Assembly: GCF_018143015.1 (NCBI RefSeq)
Contig: NC_054748.1
Span: forward strand, 14,436,967-14,500,966
Direction of reading: 5' to 3'
Origin: Lytechinus variegatus
Lineage: Eukaryota > Echinodermata > Echinoidea > Temnopleuroida > Toxopneustidae
DNA length: 64,000 nucleotides
Shown here: positions 44,975-55,267 of the stretch, in pieces
How positions within the stretch are numbered: the first letter of the stretch is position 1
How the letters are laid out: every line of letters begins with the position of its first letter
Notes under the pieces: model-generated
What the model was told of the DNA's origin: nothing
Databases searched by the model: none
What the model saw: only the letters and a program-made list of their open reading frames with translations
Program-made: the position numbers and the translations under genes

Positions 44975-46644
44975 TGTTACACCCACAAATGTAATAATCG
45001 CCCACAAATGTAATAACGCCCACAAATGTAATAACACTTTACCCACAAATGTAATAACGCCCACAAATGTAATAACACTTTACCCACAAATGTAATAATT
45101 TCACCCACAAATGTAATAATGCACTTTACCCACAAATGTAATAATTTTTGATCGCCCACAAATGTAATAATGACTTTACCCACAAATGTAATAAATTTGA
45201 AGGGATTTTTGGCAAATCCGTTCTGAACTAAAATCGTATAGTAATGCGTTCATTTAGCACAAAAGTGCAAAGTCTCTTTTCCTGACCCGGTCAATTAACA
45301 AATTATAATATAAATTCAAAGTCTTTATTCCAGACCCGGTTGTTTCAAAAATAATAATATGAGCCCAAAGTCTTTATTCCAGACCCGGTTGTTTCAAAAA
45401 TTATAATATAAATCCAAAGTCTTTATTCCAGACCCGGTTGTTTCGAAAATAATAATATGAGCCCAAAGTCTTTATTCCAGACCCGGTTGTTTCAAAAATA
45501 ATAATATGAGCCCAAAGTCTTTATTCCAGACCCGGTTGTTTCAAAAATTATAATATAAATCCAAAGTCTTTTTCCAGACCCTGTTGTTTCAAAAATTATA
45601 ATATAAATCAAAAGTCTTTATTCCAGACCCGGTTGTTTAGAAAATAATAATATAAGTCCAAAGTCTTTATTCCAGACCCGGTTGTTTAGAAAATAATCAT
45701 ATGATCCAAAAGTCTTTATTCCAGACCCGGTTGTTTCAAAAATTATAATATAAATCCAAAGTCTTTATTCCAGACCCGGTTGTTTCTAAAATAATAATAT
45801 GAGCCCAAAGTCTTTATTCCAGACCCGGTTGTTTCAAAAATAATAATATGAGCCCAAAGTCTTTATTCCAGACCCGGTTGTTTCAAAAATTATAATATAA
45901 ATCCAAAGTCTTTTTCCAGACCCTGTTGTTTCAAAAATTATAATATAAATCAAAAGTCTTTATTCCAGACCCGGTTGTTTAGAAAATAATAATATAAGTC
46001 CAAAGTCTTTAATCCAGACCCGGTTGTTTAAAAAATAATCATATGATCCAAAAGTCTTTATTCCAGACCCGATTGTTTCAAAAATGATAATATAAGTCCA
46101 AAGTCTTTTCTCCAGACCCGGTTGTTTCAAAAATTATAATATAAATCCAAAGTCTTTTTCCAGACCCTGTTGTTTCAAAAATTATAATATAAATCAAAAG
46201 TCTTTATTCCAGACCCGGTTGTTTAAAAAATAATAATATAAGTCCAAAGACTTTGGGCTCATATTATTATTTTTGAAACAACCAGGTCTGGAATAAAAAC
46301 TTTGGATTTATAGTATGATTTGTTAATTAACCGGGTCAGGAAAAGAGACTTTGCACTTTTGTGCTATATGAACGCATTACTATACGATCTTAGTTCAGAA
46401 CGGATTTGCCAAAAATCCCTCAAATTTATTACATTTGTGGGTAAAGTCATTATTACATTTGTGGGCGATCAAAAATTATTACATTTGTGGGTAAAGTGCA
46501 TTATTACATTTGTGGGTGAAATTATTACATTTGTGGGTAAAGTGTTATTACATTTGTGGGCGTTATTACATTTGTGGGTAAAGTGTTATTACATTTGTGG
46601 GCGTTATTACATTTGTGGGCGTTATTACATTTGTGGGTGCAACA
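44975..46644. mobile_element. TU-like foldback element 2, 1.67 kb
   Basis: Same ends as element 1 (TGTTACACCCACAAATGTAA; right GGGTGCAACA). The left 16-mer array (44982-45195) is essentially identical to 33177-33390, including spacers and the following word ATTTGAAGGGATTTTTGGCA; the right array has one extra 16-mer. The inner 49-bp array runs to about 46243, where it flips orientation (GTCCAAAGACTTTGGGCTCA) into a short right arm. It is an almost pure snap-back with no central region. It is flanked by G runs (15 on the left, 10 on the right). Confidence 0.85.
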
Positions 46645-46858
46645 GGGGGGGGGGTTACAAAGTCTTAAGTTTAACTTAGAGTCGCCCTTAAATGTCTAGT
46701 TGCGTGCAGTATGAAAGACTTGACCGCATTGGTCAGATCGTGTCATGACGACAACCACTACTTCGGATTGGTCAATAAGATCGCGCCTAGTATATCGTAT
46801 ATTCGTCAGCATTTAAGTGCGACTTAAGTCATACTAAATCTTTGTGAAACATCCCCCT
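46645..46858. mobile_element. GGGTGTTTCACAAAG MITE interrupted by TU-like element 2
   Basis: After the G run the sequence continues TTACAAAGTCTTAAGTTTAA, CTTAGAGTCGCCCTTAAATG and ends GTGCGACTTAAGTCATAC, TAAATCTTTGTGAAACATCC. These are the arms of the MITE seen whole at 19451-19672. The leading GGGGG end is fused to the G run that flanks TU-like element 2. Confidence 0.55.
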
Positions 46859-47069
46859 GGTTTGTTAAAGTCAAAGGTCCGAACGATTTTACAGATTTAA
46901 TTTTAATTCAGCCATCAAGCGTTATAAAGTGTTTTGGATGCTTAGAAAAAAATAAAGACGATTCTGTAATACATCGGGAATCAACAATCAGAATCAGAAA
47001 TGAATACATTCATAATCATCTTTCCACGAACTTCCAGAAAAACTTTTGACAGTAGCGAACTAAAAATAC

Positions 47070-47332
47070 TTCGATTGTGGTGGCATTTTGGGGTTTCAGT
47101 ACAACCGGTCTGTGAACTCGAGCCAGAGTATCCTCTTAAAGTATAACCGAGGTCTCCAGTGGTCCTTGGGTTATCTCCCCTCTCGATCCTCACACAGATA
47201 TACTTCATGTCTTCACACTCGGCCATCGGGTCAGAAAAGGAGAAGTCCAGATCGTTAAACTCGAATTTTTTGCTTTTCATGAAGTGCTGGTCTTTTTGTA
47301 TCGGATCTAGAATATCCTCTACGAATCCAATC
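47070..47332 (-). CDS. Exon B1 of minus-strand modular gene, diverged, orphan
   Basis: Minus strand: the acceptor TTACAAAG (before GATTGGATTC) opens a 263-nt stretch of the same length as exons B2-B4. It reads IGFVEDILDPIQKDQHF..., with FNDLDFSFSDPMAECEDMKY, ICVRIERGDNPRTTGDLGYT, then GYSGSSSQTGCTETPKCHHN. The frame is open. The donor is changed to A|GTATTT (others have G|GTACTA). Cys spacing is kept. No matching exon A lies between here and B2, and B2 (phase 1 out) cannot join B1 (phase 2 in) without a frame shift. It may be a relic, or its partner may have been lost or not be recognisable. Confidence 0.5.
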
Positions 47333-48300
47333 CTTTGTAATTAAAAATAAGACGTTTGAAAAATTAGATGAAGCAAGCATCACATATAACACAGGATATC
47401 TCTATTTTTCTCTCTCCCCGTCTCTCTCTCTCGTTTGCTCTTCCTGTTTTACTCAAACGCACACACATACTTTCCTCTGGGAACGGTTAATCATATAATA
47501 TTTCACACAGAAAAAGTGTTTTTGGTTCTCCCTTGCCTTAGTTTTAAATTGCCAGTAGAAAAGTATTTTCTTCACATAATCAAACATAGTACGTTATCCA
47601 TTTCACATCACGTGTAAGTAAGTAAAGAAGAAGTTTTAAATAATAAACATTCAGTGAAGTACAAGTTAAAATTTGTTGAAGTGAAACAGGGGTCTGTTTA
47701 AAAGTTAAACTTGGAGAATTCGGAAAATTCATGAGGGTATTTATTATCTCTCTTGAACAGCATCTCCATGAACGGCCGCGGGCAGAGGTGTTCAAATGAT
47801 TGCACTATGTTTCTTGTTTATTGATTATGATCTTTTAAGTTACGGTCTGAAGCACTTGTAAGAACGATGCATTCCTACGAATATGACCCTTCGTATGAAT
47901 ACTGGATCCAGGGTAGAGATTCCTGCGAACGCCGTTAATTCGCAATAGCAACTAGAGACCTTGATAATCGATTCAGTCATACACTGGCCCAAAATATTCT
48001 TAACATTTTTGTAAGATTGTCTCGAGCTATTCTTTCGTTAGATAGAGCCATCTTACGATTTCTTTTGTCGCAAGATGGTCTTACGTTCAACTCAAAACAC
48101 TCACAAGCAATTCGTAATAAAAACCAGATTTTACGAATTTTCAAAATATTTTATAGGTTTGAAATAAGACGATGTCGTGTCCCGTCAAATATCCAACTAC
48201 TGTTGAAATTTTCATTCTTTCGTGATGACAGCGGTACAAAGCACACTACGAGTCCCGCAAGATCACCTTACATGTGGAGTACACATGGATGGAGGGGGGC
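47333..48300. repeat. Diverged flank shared with the tandem units
   Basis: 47860-48090 resembles 53290-53525 of unit 1 (ACGAATATGACCCTTCGTAT versus CGTACGAATCTGACGGTTCT; CATTTTTGTAAGATTG; GCCATCTTACGATTT). So B1 and its flank are an older unit of the same array. From about 48300 the similarity stops. An open frame at 48017-48379 is not supported as coding. Confidence 0.45.
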
Positions 48301-48964
48301 TTTGAAACGCATGCACCCCCCAACAAAAAAAAAAGAAAGAAAATCACGACCAAAAAAAGAGAAAAGGAAAGAGAGATGAATGAAACACATTTGTTGTGTG
48401 CCTCTATACTAGGAATTTATTTGATATTCATCATGCATGTCAAAATCAACTTAATATTACAAAACATTTTATTTCTATTAAGCAACATTTCAGAGATACA
48501 CCATAAAGCGTCTGTTGTCGTTACATCCATGTTTTTTCGATATTCACTTTTTAATAAACAAAAAGTATTCATATAGAAATCACTTTAACATAAGTAAATA
48601 AAATCACATTAAATAAAACATGAACTAAAGCATTACATTGCTAGCAATATTTGTCGTCAGCGATACCCTATTTAAAAATATCAAATGAAATATGATATTA
48701 TTTGTTTAATGTTGTATGAAAGTCTATAACGAAATTGGATTTTGTAATAAAAATTGTCAAAATATTTGATCGCTTACAACTTGTTATAGATGATGCCCGA
48801 TACTCCAAATCTGATCCGTATTTTTTTTTTGGGGGGGGGGGCATTACGCCATTGATTATAAGTATTAATTGGATGGAATTAATTCCCACATCCACCTTTT
48901 GTTTTACTTTTCGATTATTTCTTATATTGTATGTCTGTATAATTGAAATGATATTTTCACTTTG

Positions 48965-49215
48965 ATACTATTTGCACAGATCACCTTTGTAACACCGGCA
49001 GAAATGCAAGACATAAGTACCAAAGATTATAAAAGATATAGCGAATCTGCATAAGAAACAAATGCATATAAAAAAGCTACATAAATGATATATGGACATA
49101 TATTTAGTAACATAAAAAAATGAATAAGAGGAAGGTGAGTACACATGAACATTTAACATGTTGAAGGCAGAGCGGAGGTGATATCTTTTCGTAGTTCTTG
49201 TGCACCCCACGCAAG
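48965..49215 (-). mobile_element. LINE-like 3' tail, decayed copy
   Basis: TTGCACAGATCACCTTTGTA, ACACCGGCAGAAATGCAAGA and ATCTGCATAAGAAACAAATG align loosely with 44565-44650 and 51000-51110. Confidence 0.35.
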
Positions 49216-49874
49216 AAGGCACCAGGTAGAATTTTTTTCATGTAAAATCGCAAAGTTTATCATGCATAACACATTTAACTTTCATGTCCTCCATATCATA
49301 ACCGTTTTAGGGCATACAATTTTATATAATGTATAGTGCGTGTAAAAAAAATTATACCTCGGAATAATCCCATGAAATAATATATTTGCGATATCATAAA
49401 GCTTGTTCCACAATTATGTACTGGTACAGGTCTCTTTCGGCGAATGGCGATATAACTTTCGAAAATCTTTCCCCGTGAGTGAGCAATATTTTTTAAATGA
49501 TTTCAGCAAAAGTTGCAAAGGTATAACATTAGACGTTAGTCATAAAGAGTACATGGATTGTTGCTTAGAAAATTTCTTTATAGATACCGTTTTAATTTGT
49601 TTCCTTGCCCAAACACTCTTTCGACCTCAATGCAGGGGTTATGTTTGCCTCATGGAGCAGGGTGCTGGGAATGTTTTTTTCTTCTTTTTTTTGCTGGGGG
49701 CTGAACTAAATTCGATAAGCAAAAGAAAAAAAAAGTTCAATTCAAAGACCGTTTTGATCCCAAGAAATTAGACAAGCATAAAAGGGGGTAACACAAAATG
49801 TTAGTCATTTTACTTGACATCTTCCCACTGTGACACACCTACCAGAATTCCACGGTGTGCAGCATATGAAAAAT

Positions 49875-50170
49875 GATACACACAGCGCCCCCCCCCCCCC
49901 GGGAAAATCTTGGGCGTGCTTCAGCACTCCCGCTTTCCAGGGCCATGCGATGGAGGCTCCAAAAATTGCGACTTTTTAATACAGTGGCACAATTCGGAAA
50001 AGGGGTCGTTTTAAGAAAATATATGTGGCTGTCCTATAATTATATCGGAGATACATTTTTGCCTCAAGCAGCACCGAAATAGCCCGGGCTTGACCCGGGA
50101 CATTGGTGCCCACGCCATTCATAAAAAAATTTGTCCGACTTAGCCCAGGCGTGATCAGAAACAACGAGTA
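49875..50170. repeat. Dispersed repeat, copy 1 (pairs with 51680-51975)
   Basis: GGGAAAATCTTGGGCGTGCT, TTCAGCACTCCCGCTTTCCA, GGGCCATGCGATGGAGGCTC, then GCCTCAAGCAGCACCGAAAT, AGCCCGGGCTTGACCCGGGA. It matches the second copy 1.8 kb to the right over roughly 290 bp at perhaps 85 percent. It starts in a poly-C run. Non-coding in both copies. Confidence 0.6.
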
Positions 50171-50504
50171 ACTAAAAGCTGCAAATACCCACCTTTCGCA
50201 AAATATCGAGGACGGTAACACAAGGGACATGTAACACACGATTTTTACGATTAATTGTACACTATAGTAAACACCAAGAAGGTATGGGACAAAATTGTGT
50301 TGTATTTTTTTTTATTCCCATTACTTTTTCAAGGGTTGTTTTTTTACTACATGCACTCTATAATTTTTTTAATTATAAATCACTTATACACGACCTTTTT
50401 ATTAATACGCACTGTATAAATTATTTCATTTATTCATCACTTATCATGCTTATACACGAACTTTCATGATTATTGCCATGGAATACATTAACTGGCCAAC
50501 AAGG

Positions 50505-50540
<36 letters not shown>
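50505..50540. repeat. (TA)n microsatellite
   Basis: About 16 TA units directly to the left of the long palindrome. Another TA tract with a GTGTGTGTGT tail stands at 50712-50745. Confidence 0.85.
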
Positions 50541-50541
<1 letters not shown>

Positions 50542-50656
50542 AGAAATGGATGAAGAGAACAATGGTAGGCGTAGCTCGAATCAAGGTTCCTTGATTTAAA
50601 TCAAGGAACCTTGATTTAAGCTACGCCTACCATTGTTCTCTTCATCCATTTCTTAC
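50539..50656. repeat. Near-perfect 118-bp palindrome
   Basis: The left arm GTAAGAAATGGATGAAGAGA, ACAATGGTAGGCGTAGCT and the right arm (AGCTACGCCTACCATTGTTC, TCTTCATCCATTTCTTAC) are exact inverses. The centre is CCTTGATTTAAATCAAGG with no spacer. Only the pair TCGA / TTAA, one in each arm, differs. No gene lies in it. Confidence 0.9.
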
Positions 50657-50711
50657 AATATTAAAATAAAAAAGAGTTGCCAAAAGCTGTTGTACATGTA
50701 TAACTTTACAC

Positions 50712-50743
<32 letters not shown>

Positions 50744-50839
50744 ATATATTTGACTGGTCCGAGTGGTGATGAGAAAATTAGTTTCTTATTTCAGCCATAA
50801 TTTGTCCAAAAATGGTTTGCAACGCAGATGTCTCAAGTT

Positions 50840-51115
50840 CGTTCTTTTTTTTTTCATTGAAAACCAAGAACAATACATTCATTCATCATGAAAGGGTTAA
50901 AAAAAAAAACTGCGAGGATAAACTCATGAACAAGGAATTAAGAATATCAGATACATGGGACAGAGGTGGCCTATCTAAACGTAAGGCTTGTTTAAGCACA
51001 GTTCACCTTTGTCATAACAGCAAAAATATAAAAGATAAGAGTATCCAAGATATAAAAATATGTAAAAAGTCTGCATAAAAACGATAACAAAGAGCTACGT
51101 AAAAGAATAACATAC
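50840..51115 (-). mobile_element. LINE-like 3' tail, copy 2
   Basis: TTTCATTGAAAACCAAGAAC, AATACATTCATTCATCATGA, AAGAATATCAGATACATGGG, GTGGCCTATCTAAACGTAAG, GCTTGTTTAAGCACAGTTCA. Clearly homologous to 44410-44650. Non-coding tail. Confidence 0.5.
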
Positions 51116-51679
51116 ATATATTTAGTAGTTTTTGGCAGTACTTATGCCCCCGACGCGAGAGGGTCTCGATCGAATTAAATTTTCATACAAAATCGAGAAG
51201 TTTATCATGTAAACCACATTTTCATTTCATGTCCTCCATGTCATAACTGTTATAGGGCATACAATTTCATGAGATTTACAGTGCGTATAATATAATAGGC
51301 TTTGAAACAATCCTATAAATATACTGAAGCTTTTTTTTACATTTATGTGTCTTTAAGCGAATAAAATGACTTTCGAAAAATGTTTCTGCTTGAATGAGCA
51401 CTACCTACTTTTAAAATTTCGTGAAAAGTGATATTCATTTTTAGTAAAAAAGTATTCATAAAGATTTTGACATTGAATGTATACATAGCAAAAAATAAAA
51501 GTAAAGAAATCACATTCAACAAGGAGAAAGTGGTTAAATTCTTTGAGAAAGAAAGTCTCACAATTCACGAGACTTTGCAGGGACTTGAATTCAGCCACGA
51601 GAGGACTTGGATGAATCTTGCTCATTTGCTCATTAACAAAAGGGACTTGCAGACTGACTGATAATAAAGGCAGCACCGC

Positions 51680-51975
51680 CTGAGAAAATCTTACATGTAT
51701 ATTGGACGTGCTTCAGCACACCCAGCACCCCCGCTTCGCAGGGCCATGCAATGGAGGCTCCGAAAATCGGAAAAGGAGTGGTTTTTGAAAAATAAATGTG
51801 GCTGTTCTATATCATTAGAAATGCATTTTTGCCCCAAGCAGCACCGAAATAGCCCGGGCCTGACGTGGGATATTAGTGCCCACGCCATTCCTAAACTAAT
51901 AATTATACGAGTTAGCCCAGACCTGATCCGAACCAGCGAGTCACTGAAAGCGGTAATATCCACGCTGTCTGACCC
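51680..51975. repeat. Dispersed repeat, copy 2 (pairs with 49875-50170)
   Basis: TGGACGTGCTTCAGCACACC, TTCGCAGGGCCATGCAATGG, CAGCACCGAAATAGCCCGGG, CCACGCCATTCCTAAACTAA. See copy 1. Open frames on both strands here (94 and 106 codons) mirror each other and have no domain. Confidence 0.6.
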
Positions 51976-52454
51976 CTGAGCTGCAGATGGAATATAAGGT
52001 TTTTGCTTCACTGATTTGGCCCAATCTTTATTAAATCATGAAAAACATAAAGCAATAGGCCTTGCATATTTGGGTGTAATCTTGCACCCTAAATGGCAAA
52101 AGATGCAAAGATGCACCTTATTATCATATGCACCTAGAAATTCTCGTTTCCACCCCTAAAAGATACAAATTTGAACTTGTTTAAGATGCGTCATACTTAA
52201 CATTCATTTATGTTTCCTATAGGATGCTTAATATAACTGGCTTACATGACATGGCAGTAGTAAAAGGTGAAGAGCTTTTTTGTTACTTTCAATTAGTACT
52301 AATGATTTTCTGAATTCAGTTACGGATATTGAATACTACGCTCCATTACATTGTTAATCAGCAGTCGGGACTGAGTCAACAAATACATTGGTAAACCTCT
52401 ATTTACGAGTATGCTGAAATGCTTTTGACAGTAGCGAACGAAACAAATTAGTAC

Positions 52455-52717
52455 CTTGACTACGTCGACATTCTGGAGCTCTTGTACAACCAGTCTGTGC
52501 ATTGGGGCCAGGGTATCCTCCTAAAGTATAGCCAATGTACCCGGTAGTCCTTGGGTTATCTCCCCTCTCGATCCTCACACAGATATACTTCATGTCTACG
52601 CATTTGGCCATTGGGTCGGAAAAGGAGAAGTCCAGATTGGTAAACTCGATTCTTTCTCTTCTCTTCAAGGACTGGTCTTTTTGTTTCAGATCTAGAATGT
52701 CCTCTTCGAATCCAATC
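52455..52717 (-). CDS. Exon B2 of minus-strand modular gene
   Basis: Minus strand: acceptor CTTATCACAAAG, donor GTACTA; 263 nt, phase 2 in, phase 1 out. After the split Arg codon it reads IGFEEDILDLKQKDQSLKRR, then ERIEFTNLDFSFSDPMAKCV, DMKYICVRIERGDNPRTTGY, IGYTLGGYPGPNAQTGCTRA, PECRRSQ. The core is Cys-x5-Y-x-C-V-x-I-x-R-G-D-N-P and a later G-C-x(4)-C. Four cysteines probably form disulphides. I do not recognise the family; the look is that of a secreted beta-rich module. Its partner exon A2 is 2.3 kb upstream on the minus strand (55019-55208). Only one residue differs from B3 in the conserved core (N versus S in PGPNAQ). Confidence 0.75.
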
Positions 52718-52889
52718 CTTTGTGATAAGCAATAACACGTTTGCAAATTTGGGTCCAGCAACGGTTACAATTTAAGCAAGATTTAACGCATTCTTTTATC
52801 TGAGCACTGTTATTCATTTTCAGGTTTAGACAGAAAAAATGATCGAGGTTCACTTTTCGTTCGGTGTAAAATTGTCAATAGGATTTTTT

Positions 52890-52968
52890 TATAGGAGCGC
52901 CTTGAGCACCTAACAAGGTGGAAATGTGCGCAATATAAATATCCTTTATTATTATTATATTATTACAA
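52890..52968. mobile_element. SINE tail (GCGCCTTGAGCACC ... TTATTATTATTA)
   Basis: GGAGCGCCTTGAGCACCTAA, CAAGGTGGAAATGTGCGCAA, TATAAATATCCTTTATTATT. This is a common animal SINE tail form (short body ending in an ATT/TTA repeat). It recurs at 56475-56550 and 61150-61225 in the sister units. Confidence 0.6.
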
Positions 52969-54177
52969 AATGGGACATACTACATAACAAAATTCAGTGT
53001 GTTACTATTCGTTTACATTATCTTTAAGTAAGCCATGCAGAATTGTTAAAGAATTAAAATAATATTTATTGAAGTACAAGTAGATATTTCCTGAAGAAAA
53101 GAAAATATGAAATAGGGGGTCTGCTTCAAAAGCAACACATGGAAAATTCGGACGCCTCAAGGGACTGTTTATTTTTCATCTTGAACACCTACTTCAAGGG
53201 CGTATAAGGCCAGATACACTTGAAATGAATCCAGGTGATTGGGTGATTAGCTACGTTGTTTATTTATTGATTATGCTAATATACAGTCACACAAACTCGT
53301 ACGAAAGATGCGTTCGTACGAATCTGACGGTTCTCAGAAATTCTTGGGTTCGTAGTAGAGATTTGTTCAAGCGCCCTTTAGGTGGCAAGAGCAATTGAAG
53401 GCCATCTCGGGAAACGGAATGATTTCCGTTCTTTCACTGGCCCTAAAATTGTAACATTTTCGTAAAAATGCCTTCAACTATTCTTTCACCAGACTTAAGG
53501 CCATCTTACAATTTTTGTTGTCAAGTCATTCGTGATAGGATTTCTTTCGGACTTCATGATTACTTTGTTTCTGAAAAAAAAGACACTACCGTGCCCTAAT
53601 GAAAATCCACTTACCGTTCAAAGTAATTTTAACATGGCAGCAGTTCAAAGAAGACTACGTGTTTCTTGCAGTCCCCTTCAGGGGCTTTTACAATGGTTGG
53701 AGGGATCCTTTACTCACATTATATGTTGCACACAATTGCAACGGTTGTTGGCATTCGCACCGCCAATAATGATAGGGGCATTAAAGACCCAAGAGTTGCT
53801 CGTAAGATGGCGCTGTTCGAATTTCCGTTCTTAAGGCGTTATTACGGACGTCGTAAGAGCATTACATGAACAGCCTTATTCGTTCTTACGACCAATGTAA
53901 AGAATTAATGTCCTCTAGGATTCTTTCTCGATCTTCCAAAAATATTGCTTGGTCCGTACGATATTCATACGACGTTGGTACGGCCGGCTTACAAAGAAAG
54001 GGTTTTGGATAACGTTTAAAAAATCTCGGACAAAACCATCGACCGAGTTGAAACTTACGAATGGTCTACAAACGGTCTGTGTACGCTGGCATCATAGGAC
54101 ATATTGAGAAGGTCTTACTAAATGGTCTAACAAAAGAAAAACGTTCGTACGGCGTTCGTAGCCGTTTTTAAATTTCA

Positions 54178-55010
54178 AAGGGTGGTATTTTGAGATCAAT
54201 TTTATCTCAGATAAAATAAAATATTTCATCTCCGTTAAAATCAGTGAGATAAAATACCCTTAAAATCTCTCCGAATTGGTATTCTGAGAACAATTTTATC
54301 TTCTTTTTATCTCTGTAAGACACACCTATTTTTTAATCAATATACAATTAGAAACGCGCTTTTATAGCTCTCTGATATCACTCAACCAATGGAAATCGAT
54401 TCCGCTAGGAGGTGTGGCAAAGAAGTGAGATTGCGTCAATTTATTGACTTCACATACGCTTGCACAATACGCTTACGCGTCTTTCAGAGATTTCTTTTTA
54501 ACAAAAATGACAATACTTTAATCTTTTTTTCGAAGTCTATTTCGCATCTTTTCAAGCATCGTTTCATAGACAATATTAGTCAAGAAAGGTCTTATGAAAT
54601 ACTTCCTAATTGTACAGGAATGACTTTAAGGTGTTGTTCTCAATGAATATATCATTTTTCATCATTTTTATGTCAATATTTGGAGTTAATTCATGTAGAA
54701 ATATTGACGAAATCAACGTCGCGGAGATAAAAAAGCCCCTACCCTCTTTTAAGTTTATTTCATTTTTTCTTCAAAGTAAATTGGGCGCAAGCACATCATC
54801 CGCGTTGCAATGTCCAGATACGCGATGGGTATGTCTACGCTGCCACCGCTCTGTTGCGTATCATCATAGATACGCAAGATAAAATTTGTACGCAAGATAA
54901 AATTTTAGATTTTATCTGAGAGATAAAATGTCATCTCAGAATACCAATTTCATTTTAAGAGATAAAATAAAATATTTTAAAGATAAAATGACCTCAGAAT
55001 ACCGCCCAAG
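54178..55010. mobile_element. MITE with GGTGGTATTYTGAGAT ends, unit 1 (uninterrupted)
   Basis: The left end GGGTGGTATTTTGAGATCAA, TTTTATCTCAGATAAAATAA is mirrored by AAAGATAAAATGACCTCAGA, ATACCGCCC. Many internal AGATAAAAT and ATTTTATCT words are in both orientations. About 830 bp. It ends nine bases before the donor side of exon A2. The sister copies in units 2 and 3 each carry an independent insertion, so this copy is the empty-site reference for both. Confidence 0.75.
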
Positions 55011-55018
55011 GGCTTTAC

Positions 55019-55208
55019 CTTGGTCCATTGCCGTCTGGGTTGGCTGAAGCCCAAGCAGAAAGCTTCCAAAGGTCTTCTCCTGAGACTCCGGTGGTGTCCG
55101 TGGCATCATGAAACTTGATGGAAACATTGACGCTTATTTGATTGTCCCCTTCCTCTCTGAAGGTATCTCCATTTGTGATTTTAGGCCGGACTTTCTTCAC
55201 CACGACAT
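55019..55208 (-). CDS. Exon A2 of minus-strand modular gene
   Basis: Minus strand: acceptor AACCTTAACAG, donor GTAAAG; 190 nt, phase 1 in, phase 2 out. With the G left by a preceding exon B it reads DVVVKKVRPKITNGDTFREE, GDNQISVNVSIKFHDATDTT, GVSGEDLWKLSAWASANPDG, NGPR. A beta-strand run (QISVNVSIKF) and an L-W-K-L-S-A-W motif stand out; there are no cysteines. The last codon (Arg) is completed by exon B2. A and B therefore form one symmetric phase 1-1 module of about 150 residues. Family not recognised. Confidence 0.75.
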
Positions 55209-55267
55209 CTGTTAAGGTTTAGAAATAAAAGCTAATTTAATCCTAGGATATTGGGTGACCAAATTTA

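Noticed and set aside
48017..48576. 100-120-codon Lys-rich frames
   Set aside because: They depend on an A-rich tract (about 48325-48375) and have no recognisable domain or splice pattern.
53532..53869. Frames of 60-121 codons repeated in all three tandem units (also 57050-57450 and 61724-62029)
   Set aside because: They are repeated because the units are; they carry no domain, the frames differ between units through small indels, and they lie antisense in introns of the modular gene.
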